A stretch of DNA of 5,319 nt from positions 1 to 5,319 of the forward strand of contig JAQXEB010000082.1 of NCBI GenBank assembly GCA_029251065.1, read 5' to 3'. Origin of the DNA: Luminiphilus sp. (GTDB lineage: Bacteria; Pseudomonadota; Gammaproteobacteria; Pseudomonadales; Halieaceae). The notes beneath the pieces were generated by a model. That model had not been told where the DNA came from. It was given only the letters and a program-made list of their open reading frames with translations, and did no database searches. Below are positions 1 to 4,781 of the stretch, piece after piece (position 1 is the stretch's first letter; the number at the start of each line of letters is the position of its first letter). Made by a program: the position numbers and the translations under genes.

Positions 1-629
1 TCGTTAAATTCCGACTCTCCCGTCAACTGCTTAATGGGCTTAATCTCAATGCCCGGCGACTTCATGTCGACAAAGAAATAGCTCAGGCCCTTGTGCTTGG
101 GTACGTTGGGGTCGGTTCGCACCACAACACAACCGTAGTCAGAATAGTGAGCACCCGACGTCCAGATTTTCTGGCCGTTGATGACCCACTCGTCACCGTC
201 TTTTTCCGCTTTAGTGCGAAGCGCAGCCAAGTCAGAACCACCAGCAGGCTCGGAGAACAGCTGACACCAAATTTCTTCGCCACTCGCAAGCTTTGGCAAA
301 AACTGGTCGAGGTATTGAGGCTGTGCATACGCCATCAGCGTCGGCGCCATCATGCCCTGACCAATCACAAAGAAACCGGCGGGGACATCGTACTTACCCT
401 CTTCCTGCTTCCAAATGACTTGTTCAATGGCAGACGCACCGCGACCCCCGTAAGCGGGATCCCAACCGATGCAAGCCCAGCCAGCATCGTACTTGCGCTT
501 CTGCCAGAGCTTCGCAACTGCTAAGCGGTTCAGCCCTTTTATTTCCTCTTTACTGGGTACGTTTGCTGCCAGCCAACTCGCGGCTGCTTCACGAAACGCG
601 GCCTGTTCAGGAGTGTCGTTAAAATCCAT
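1..629 (-). CDS. Acyl-CoA dehydrogenase, FadE-type (3' end cut by window edge)
   Basis: The minus-strand frame is open for 209 codons from the ATG at 629-627 to the window edge, so the C-terminal half is missing (full-length relatives are about 380-400 residues). ACADs are FAD flavoenzymes that introduce the alpha-beta double bond into acyl-CoA thioesters and pass electrons to electron-transfer flavoprotein. Visible here are the N-terminal helical domain (about residues 1-115), with the typical GWDPAYGGRGAS turn at 55-66, and the middle beta domain. The latter carries the FAD/substrate-binding segment LFSEPAGGSDLAAL (124-137) and the IWTSGAHYSDYG stretch (155-166) that packs on the flavin. 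The WCQLFSEP form resembles FadE proteins acting on bulky or steroid-type acyl chains, but substrate cannot be assigned. The start is fixed by a GAGAGG ribosome site six bases upstream. It lies 25 bp downstream of a second ACAD gene on the same strand, so the two are probably co-transcribed. The catalytic base region is outside the window. Confidence 0.93.
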   Translation of the reverse strand, partial: MDFNDTPEQAAFREAAASWLAANVPSKEEIKGLNRLAVAKLWQKRKYDAGWACIGWDPAYGGRGASAIEQVIWKQEEGKYDVPAGFFVIGQGMMAPTLMAYAQPQYLDQFLPKLASGEEIWCQLFSEPAGGSDLAALRTKAEKDGDEWVINGQKIWTSGAHYSDYGCVVVRTDPNVPKHKGLSYFFVDMKSPGIEIKPIKQLTGESEFN

Positions 630-635
630 GATGAA

Positions 636-641
636 CCTCTC
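636..641 (-). promoter_or_regulatory. Ribosome binding site of the downstream acyl-CoA dehydrogenase
   Basis: The minus strand reads GAGAGG, followed by six bases and then the ATG at 629-627. It lies in the 25-bp gap after the stop codon of the upstream ACAD gene. This supports translation of both genes from one mRNA and fixes the start of the edge-truncated gene. Confidence 0.7.
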
Positions 642-654
642 TTCTCTCGTTTCG

Positions 655-1767
655 TTATGCGGATGCGGCGAGGCCGTCAACCAGACGTCCCTGCCATTGT
701 TTTTCACTGCCCACAGCCAAGCTCAAAAGCTTTGCCCGGCGGTAATAGAACTGACAGTCAAACTCCCAGGTGAAGCCCATGCCTCCGTGGGTTTGAATGT
801 TCTCTTCGGCAGCAAAGAGTGACGCTTGGATTGCCGCCACCCGCGACGTTGCAGACGCCACCGCAAGGTCACTGGCCTGAGCGTTGAGTGCCCAGGCACC
901 GTAATAGGCATTGCTGCGCGCCAACGTATTTTTGACGTACATTTTAGCCAACTTGTGCTTAATCGCCTGGTAAGAGGCAATCGATCGACCAAAGGCAAAC
1001 CGTCCGAGCGCATATTCTCGCGCTTGCTCAAGCGCCTTATCGGCGATACCGATCTGCTCCCAGGCAAATAGCACGGCGGCAGTGTTCATGAGGGACTCCA
1101 CAGCGGTCCAGCCCGCACCCTCTTCACCCAACGTTTCAGCACAGGCGCCGTCAAACACGAGTTCACTGTGGCCACGACTGAAGTCGATCATTTGCACGTT
1201 GTCCTTTGACACGGCGTCTTGACTCAAGTCGACCAGGGCCAGTGATGCACCGTCACCCTTATCCGACGCACAGACAACGATCGCTACGTTAGCGATGCCG
1301 CCGTCAGCAACCGGTACTTTAGTGCCGTTTAACACGCCGTCCTGCATGCGCGTACTCATTTGATCGGGCGTTACTCGGCCACCCGCTTCACCCATAGCAA
1401 AGCACCCAATGGCAGTGCCGTCGGCAAACTTAGGAAGCCAGGCCTGTTTTTGTGCCTCGGTACCGAGCGCCATTATGGCCTCTGCCGCCAGGTAGACCGT
1501 TGAACTAAAGGGCACCGGCGCACAAGCACGTCCGAGCTCCTCGGCAATGACCACAAGCTCAAGGTACGACATGCCCAACCCGCCGTACTCCTCTGGAATG
1601 GTGGTTGCTGTCCAACCCATTTCGGCAATGCCCTTGTAAAGGTCTGCGTCGTGGGTTTCTCGGTTATTCAACACGCGTCGGACGAGTGTGGTGGGACAGT
1701 GCTGAGTCAGGTAGCTGCGCGCCTGATCTCGAAGCATTTGCTGCTCTTCTGAAAACTCGAAGTTCAT
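655..1767 (-). CDS. Acyl-CoA dehydrogenase-like subunit, probably catalytically degenerate
   Basis: A 370-residue protein with the complete ACAD fold: N-terminal helices (about 1-115, with IPEEYGGLGMSY at 57-68), a middle beta domain (about 120-210) and a C-terminal helical bundle (about 215-365). FAD-contact features remain in the C-terminal domain: R256-F257-A258-F259-G260 and the IQTHGGMGF segment at 324-332. By eye alignment to medium-chain ACAD, the catalytic glutamate of the YEGT motif is V352 (reads AVGS, 351-354), and the alternative helix-G glutamate position of isovaleryl-CoA dehydrogenase is A230. The usual SEPxxGSD segment is reduced to MGEAGGRV (125-132). This pattern fits the small, non-catalytic partner of heteromeric ACADs such as the mycobacterial ChsE4-ChsE5 type, where one active site forms per dimer. 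The likely partner is the ACAD gene 25 bp downstream. ATG at 1767 begins a typical MNFEFSEEQ start. Fold certain; heteromeric role inferred; substrate unknown. Confidence 0.95.
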   Translation of the reverse strand: MNFEFSEEQQMLRDQARSYLTQHCPTTLVRRVLNNRETHDADLYKGIAEMGWTATTIPEEYGGLGMSYLELVVIAEELGRACAPVPFSSTVYLAAEAIMALGTEAQKQAWLPKFADGTAIGCFAMGEAGGRVTPDQMSTRMQDGVLNGTKVPVADGGIANVAIVVCASDKGDGASLALVDLSQDAVSKDNVQMIDFSRGHSELVFDGACAETLGEEGAGWTAVESLMNTAAVLFAWEQIGIADKALEQAREYALGRFAFGRSIASYQAIKHKLAKMYVKNTLARSNAYYGAWALNAQASDLAVASATSRVAAIQASLFAAEENIQTHGGMGFTWEFDCQFYYRRAKLLSLAVGSEKQWQGRLVDGLAASA

Positions 1768-1800
1768 GCCTTGATCTCTATTGTTGTTAGTTGTGACCTA

Positions 1801-1829
1801 AGAGTAGCGGTCGGCATAGCGACTGCCAA
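1801..1829 (-). promoter_or_regulatory. Putative sigma70 promoter of the acyl-CoA dehydrogenase pair
   Basis: On the minus strand a TTGGCA -35 box (1829-1824, five of six consensus bases) is followed after 17 bases by TACTCT (1806-1801, three of six, keeping the first TA and last T). This would start transcription near 1794, about 27 bases before the ATG at 1767. The -10 box is weak. An imperfect palindrome at 1811-1829 covers the -35 box and spacer and could be a repressor site. Confidence 0.4.
1811..1829. promoter_or_regulatory. Candidate operator palindrome over the ACAD promoter
   Basis: The 19-bp stretch has the symmetric form T-n-GGCA-N7-TGCC-n-A (minus-strand reading), overlapping the -35 box and spacer of the proposed promoter. 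Its length and position fit a dimeric repressor such as the TetR-family regulators common for fatty-acyl genes. Only ten of nineteen positions are symmetric, no second copy was seen in the window and no regulator gene is present, so this is tentative. Confidence 0.25.
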
Positions 1830-1850
1830 TAGGATAGACACACATTCGTA

Positions 1851-1915
1851 GGGCAAACGGACGGGAAGCGACCTTGACTGAAGGGTTCTTTGCCCGTCGC
1901 TTGTCGTTATTGCCC
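1851..1915. repeat. Nested inverted repeat at the 3' end of the TonB-domain gene
   Basis: Two perfect arm pairs are nested. GGGCAA (1851-1856) pairs with TTGCCC (1910-1915), and AAGCGAC (1866-1872) pairs with GTCGCTT (1896-1902). A small GGG/CCC pair lies inside. The outer right arm overlaps the last codons and stop of the minus-strand TonB-domain gene. It could stall or end transcription from that gene before the ACAD unit, but there is no T-run after it, so it is not a classical intrinsic terminator. Confidence 0.35.
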
Positions 1916-2800
1916 TAAGGCTTGCCGTGCCATGGCGACAAAGGGATCTGCTTTCGCGGCCTCGGTTCGCGCGCGATCAACAATTTGCGCAAAACGTCGA
2001 TCAGATTCGGTAATGTTCCCTTGCATGCCATAGGTATCCGCAATCATCAGGGCAATGCGATTAGTCTCACGCGGTTCGATTAAGTGAAACCACCAAACAT
2101 CAACCTGCTGGTCGAGGGCAATAAGCTTGTCGGACTGCTGCGTCTGATAGTAGTGAGTCGCTAATCGCTGGACAGCGCTGAACGTGACGTATTCAAACGG
2201 CGTTTCTTCATCCTCATGAAAAACAAACTGCTCCATCAATTCATAGCCCGCATCGGCATTACCCATTTGAAGCTCTGAATATCCAGCAAAGTACAGCATT
2301 CGATGGTTACGATTTTTCCGCGTCAGTGCGTATTTTTTTAACGCCTTCCAGTCCTGGCTTTGAAGCCGTTTATTGATGCCTTTTTGCTCGCTAGGCTTCA
2401 AAAAGCTGAACTTAATGGGGTCAGGCCCTAAATCCAGTCGCTTTCCACCTCCCGTCAGGTCAAATATGAATTTGTTCTGAACACCTGCAACATGCACAGG
2501 CATGCCGTTGGTAATTCGAGGCTGATAAGTGAACTGTTTGGCCGCCTCGACGCTGATCCCTTCGAACAATCCCACGGGGCTGCACGCCTCGGGAAACACG
2601 TCTTGAGTCGTCCCTTGAGCGGTCACCGTATATTCAACGATGCAGTAGCCCTCGATACCGTTAAATTGAGAGACATGGGGGTACACGGGGGCCTTCTTCT
2701 TTAAGGGCGCGTATTCTTGATCCGGGAGTTTACTGTCTGCGTGCGCGAAGGAGCCACATGCTGCCAGTAGCGCAACCACAATGGTGCCGAGTCTCATCAT
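1907..2800 (-). CDS. Exported protein with TonB C-terminal-like domain and helical repeat-like C-terminus
   Basis: A 297-residue protein. Residues 1-21 look like an export signal: AHA at 19-21 suits signal peptidase I, while LAAC at 12-15 is a possible but early lipobox. Residues about 36-115 match the TonB C-terminal fold: APVYP (37-41), GIEGYCIVEYTV (48-59), a central VGLFEGISVEAAKQFTYQPR segment (76-95), NGMPV (98-102) and GVQNKFIFDL (106-115). C53 and C73 could form a disulfide. From about 140 to the end the chain is helix-rich with tetratricopeptide-like spacing (SQDWKALKKYAL, YFAGYSELQMGNADAGYELM), without clear repeats to the eye. Unlike canonical TonB it has no proline-rich spacer, and the domain is N-terminal. 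A role in energising TonB-dependent receptors is therefore unproven; a periplasmic binding or scaffold role is equally possible. Start codons at 2800 and 2797 are both possible; spacing from the ribosome site favours 2797. Confidence 0.88.
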   Translation of the reverse strand: MMRLGTIVVALLAACGSFAHADSKLPDQEYAPLKKKAPVYPHVSQFNGIEGYCIVEYTVTAQGTTQDVFPEACSPVGLFEGISVEAAKQFTYQPRITNGMPVHVAGVQNKFIFDLTGGGKRLDLGPDPIKFSFLKPSEQKGINKRLQSQDWKALKKYALTRKNRNHRMLYFAGYSELQMGNADAGYELMEQFVFHEDEETPFEYVTFSAVQRLATHYYQTQQSDKLIALDQQVDVWWFHLIEPRETNRIALMIADTYGMQGNITESDRRFAQIVDRARTEAAKADPFVAMARQALGQ

Positions 2801-2804
2801 CTAA

Positions 2805-2809
2805 TCCTT
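2805..2809 (-). promoter_or_regulatory. Ribosome binding site bearing on the start of the TonB-domain gene
   Basis: The minus strand reads AAGGA, four bases before the ATG at 2800-2798 and seven before a second in-frame ATG at 2797-2795. The seven-base gap is closer to the usual optimum, so the second ATG (296 residues) is the more likely start. The product differs only by one methionine. Confidence 0.6.
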
Positions 2810-2898
2810 GTATCAGCCTTTGTACTGTTTCCCACGCAAATCTCTTAAACCTTCACGTCCTAGTGTTTTATCCATCGCGGCAAGCGCGCAACTGATGG

Positions 2899-2904
2899 TT
2901 TAAT
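2899..2904 (+). promoter_or_regulatory. Possible -10 box for the serine hydrolase lipoprotein gene
   Basis: TTTAAT matches five of six -10 consensus bases and lies 30 bases before the GTG start at 2935, in the 134-bp spacer between divergent genes. No convincing -35 hexamer is found 16-18 bases upstream, where the sequence is GC-rich, so the call is weak. I could not pick a good promoter for the divergent minus-strand gene in the same spacer. Confidence 0.2.
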
Positions 2905-2923
2905 GAGGGTGAGAAAAAAGAAT

Positions 2924-2928
2924 AGGAA
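2924..2928 (+). promoter_or_regulatory. Ribosome binding site setting a GTG start
   Basis: AGGAA lies six bases before GTG at 2935-2937. An ATG at 2933-2935 overlaps this GTG but is in another frame and hits TGA after two codons. The reading frame of the hydrolase is closed upstream by TAG at 2923-2925. GTG 2935 is thus the only sensible start, and it gives a complete lipoprotein signal. Confidence 0.75.
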
Positions 2929-2934
2929 AAAGAT

Positions 2935-4179
2935 GTGCTGATATCCAAAAAAGTTTTAGATCTCCTGAGCGCCGGCTTACTCAGACCCACCTTCATTGTG
3001 GGCTGCCTCGCAGTGCTTGCGAGTTGCGGGGGTGGCGGCGGCTCGGCGACTCCGGCACCTGTCGGTCCAGGCGACTCAGGCACCGGAGCAGGATCAGGCA
3101 GCGGCTCTGGTGGTAGCAACGACACCGGACCGAACTTTTCGGACGTGGATGATTCATTTCAAGCCTTCATCGACAGCGATCCTGTCTTCGACGGTATTAG
3201 CTACGTCTTAGTGAACTCAGAGGGCGTCATGCACACCGGTGTATTTGGCGACCACACCGAAGACACGGTCGTGCTGTTAGCCTCGACCAGCAAAGTCCCT
3301 GCTGTCATGACAATCATGGCGCTTGAGGATGACCCCAACATCGAATTTTCGATCACTGCGCCCGTCAGCACCTATCTCGCCTACGACGGTCCGTACGCTG
3401 ACCGGACGGTTGAGCAAATGGTGAGCAATACGTCGGGGATTCCCGGCCTTCGACTGCTGCCAGGCTACGGTTCAGCAACTGGCCCAACCCTTGAAGACTT
3501 CAACCATCTTTGCCAATTCGGTTCACAAGCATTTTTCAATTTTGAAAGCTGCGGACAGACGCTCGTCCAAAACGAACTGCCCACCTCACGATCGGCAGGG
3601 AGCGTTTATGACTACGGCGGCAGTCAGTGGCAAATAGCGGGCGTGACCGCAAGTACGGTCGCGAACGCCACCTGGAATCAACTGGTCGACCAATACTTGG
3701 GAACACCTTGTGACCTTGAGGTCTTCACCTTCGGGAATCCCTGGGAGTCACCCGAATCGTTCACTGGTGCCGTGGACACGCTTGCTGGCGTCACCAACCC
3801 CAACATTGAGGGTGGTGCGGTCACTAATATGGCCGATTACGCGAAGCTGCTGCAGGTCCACCTCAACGGCGGGTTCTGCGGAGAGACGCGCGTCCTCAGT
3901 GAGGAGGCGATTGCCAGTATGCAAACTGACCGGGGTGGCTTAGTGACCACCAATGCGACTCCCTACGGCATGGGCTGGTGGATCAGAACCGATTTGCCCG
4001 GGGTATTTACCGATCCCGGAGCCTTTGGTGCGGTGAGTTTTATTGATGTTAATCGCGGCATCGGTGGCTACATGGCGATTGACGAATACGGTGATGACGC
4101 CGACTCCGGCGCGCCCCCAGAATTCTTCATTGGCCAGGCGATCCCGGCGATACAAGCCGCTTATGACGCTGCCCAATAA
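2935..4179 (+). CDS. Lipoprotein serine hydrolase, beta-lactamase/PBP-like (SxxK) family
   Basis: A 414-residue protein. A signal sequence ends in a clear lipobox, L28-A29-S30-C31, with glycine at +2, predicting an outer-membrane lipoprotein. A flexible Gly/Ser/Pro linker (about 32-65) follows, then a serine hydrolase domain (about 70-412). The class C beta-lactamase/esterase family motifs are: S117-T118-S119-K120 (SxxK, nucleophile and base), the MVSNTSGIPG landmark (162-171, usually LLSHTSGLP), Y225-D226-Y227 at the YxN position, YGMGWW (344-349), and DPGAFG (360-365) where a KTG or HxG motif is usual. Four cysteines in the exported domain (193, 206, 259, 315) could form two disulfides. Members of this fold act as esterases, D-amino-acid peptidases or penicillin-binding enzymes; substrate cannot be read from sequence, and antibiotic resistance should not be assumed. 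It is divergent from the TonB-domain gene. Translation starts at GTG. Confidence 0.93.
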   Translation: MLISKKVLDLLSAGLLRPTFIVGCLAVLASCGGGGGSATPAPVGPGDSGTGAGSGSGSGGSNDTGPNFSDVDDSFQAFIDSDPVFDGISYVLVNSEGVMHTGVFGDHTEDTVVLLASTSKVPAVMTIMALEDDPNIEFSITAPVSTYLAYDGPYADRTVEQMVSNTSGIPGLRLLPGYGSATGPTLEDFNHLCQFGSQAFFNFESCGQTLVQNELPTSRSAGSVYDYGGSQWQIAGVTASTVANATWNQLVDQYLGTPCDLEVFTFGNPWESPESFTGAVDTLAGVTNPNIEGGAVTNMADYAKLLQVHLNGGFCGETRVLSEEAIASMQTDRGGLVTTNATPYGMGWWIRTDLPGVFTDPGAFGAVSFIDVNRGIGGYMAIDEYGDDADSGAPPEFFIGQAIPAIQAAYDAAQ

Positions 4180-4187
4180 GGTCTTGC

Positions 4188-4225
4188 CACCGCTTTGCGG
4201 CCGCAAAACGTTCGGCTAAGCGGTG
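4188..4225 (+). repeat. Hairpin after the hydrolase gene containing a 14-bp perfect palindrome
   Basis: CACCGCTT (4188-4195) pairs perfectly with AAGCGGTG (4218-4225), beginning nine bases past the hydrolase stop. The left part also holds the uninterrupted palindrome TTTGCGGCCGCAAA (4194-4207). The two structures compete for 4194-4195. The hairpin could end or slow transcription of the hydrolase gene, but only AAATTTGTGT follows instead of a T-run, so a standard intrinsic terminator is not shown. Confidence 0.4.
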
Positions 4226-4323
4226 AAATTTGTGTACCTAAAGGCACTCACACGGAACAAGGCGTTCAGGCTGCTAGCATCCGATTTGGACGTCTGTCAG
4301 AGGAAGTTCTGGACGTTGAAAAG

Positions 4324-4677
4324 ATGATTGTCGGTGGTCCGATGAATGCGGTTGCTCGGGGATTCTTTTGGGTCCTGTGTGTCGTGGTCGTTACGGGAGC
4401 ACTGATTCCGCAGGACATCCTGACGACAACGTTTGCACTCTCGGACAAAATCATCCACACGGGCGCCTTCCTTGTTTTGTCGACCTCAGGTCTTTGGGGC
4501 TACCCCTCACACCGTGTGACGGTGATCGTCTCACTCATCGCACTCGGAGGTGCCATAGAGATAGCGCAAGGCTTTACGACGACACGGTCACATGAGTGGC
4601 TCGACTTCCTCGCCGATTGTCTGGGCGTGCTGCTAGGGTGCATTACCGTCTTTGCCATCAAAGGCCGAGAACAATGA
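4324..4677 (+). CDS. VanZ-like family membrane protein
   Basis: With the ATG at 4324 this is a 117-residue protein with four predicted membrane helices (about 11-27, 43-58, 65-83, 95-112). VanZ-family landmarks are present: D41-K42-x-x-H45 before the second helix, E79 and Q82 at the end of the third, and the loop R88-S89-H-E91-W92-x-D94 leading to A97-D98 at the start of the fourth. VanZ is named for a teicoplanin-resistance accessory protein, but most relatives are housekeeping inner-membrane proteins of unknown function, and nothing here suggests glycopeptide resistance. The start is uncertain: the frame is open back to 4195, but that would begin inside the upstream hairpin with a poor leader. 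ATG 4342, preceded by GGTGG at four bases, gives a more typical short N-terminus (111 residues). It lies 144 bp after the hydrolase stop, so operon membership is doubtful. Confidence 0.85.
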   Translation: MIVGGPMNAVARGFFWVLCVVVVTGALIPQDILTTTFALSDKIIHTGAFLVLSTSGLWGYPSHRVTVIVSLIALGGAIEIAQGFTTTRSHEWLDFLADCLGVLLGCITVFAIKGREQ

Positions 4678-4683
4678 GTCCCG

Positions 4684-4702
4684 CCAAAACTCTTGGATTT
4701 TT
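4684..4702 (+). terminator. Weak terminator-like stem with T-run after the VanZ-like gene
   Basis: CCAA (4684-4687) pairs with TTGG (4693-4696) around a five-base loop, followed by A and five T residues (4698-4702). It sits seven bases past the stop codon, as expected for an intrinsic terminator. The stem has only four pairs, so efficiency would be low and it may be chance. Confidence 0.22.
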
Positions 4703-4725
4703 CCGCGCTGTCGTTTAGTTTTCTG

Positions 4726-4753
4726 TTTACAACACACAATGATGCCGTAGATC
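4726..4753 (+). promoter_or_regulatory. Weak candidate promoter for the secreted protein gene
   Basis: TTTACA (4726-4731, five of six -35 bases) is followed after 16 bases by TAGATC (4748-4753, three of six -10 bases). It would place the start of transcription about 20 bases before the ATG at 4782. The gap of 104 bp after the previous gene leaves room for an own promoter, but the -10 box is poor. Confidence 0.22.
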
Positions 4754-4767
4754 GGCTGATCACCTCC

Positions 4768-4773
4768 GAGGAG
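4768..4773 (+). promoter_or_regulatory. Ribosome binding site of the secreted unknown protein
   Basis: GAGGAG stands eight bases before the ATG at 4782-4784. This strong Shine-Dalgarno match fixes the start of the gene that runs off the right edge, and it favours this frame over the overlapping shorter frames in the same region. Confidence 0.75.
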
Positions 4774-4781
4774 TGTTTACT

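Noticed and set aside
93..524. 143-codon plus-strand open frame at the left end
   Set aside because: It lies opposite the clear acyl-CoA dehydrogenase on the minus strand; its translation shows no family features and the opposite frame carries SEPAGGSD and IWTSGAH.
1907..2800. Canonical tonB
   Set aside because: It lacks the proline-rich spacer and C-terminal placement of the domain, and no exbB/exbD is adjacent, so the symbol is withheld.
2872..2898. CCATC/GATGG inverted repeat in the divergent spacer as an operator
   Set aside because: Only five-base arms separated by 17 bases; this is expected often by chance and no matching promoter could be fixed around it.
3025..3120. Gly/Ser-rich low-complexity stretch as a DNA repeat or CRISPR-like array
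   Set aside because: The repetition is short glycine and serine codons forming the lipoprotein linker; there is no regular repeat-spacer spacing.
2935..4179. Reading the SxxK protein as an antibiotic-resistance beta-lactamase
   Set aside because: The YxN and KTG motifs are not in beta-lactamase form and the fold is shared with many esterases and peptidases; no resistance context is present.
4324..4677. Glycopeptide-resistance vanZ
   Set aside because: Only general VanZ-family features are seen, with no other van genes nearby; Gram-negative relatives are generally of unknown function.
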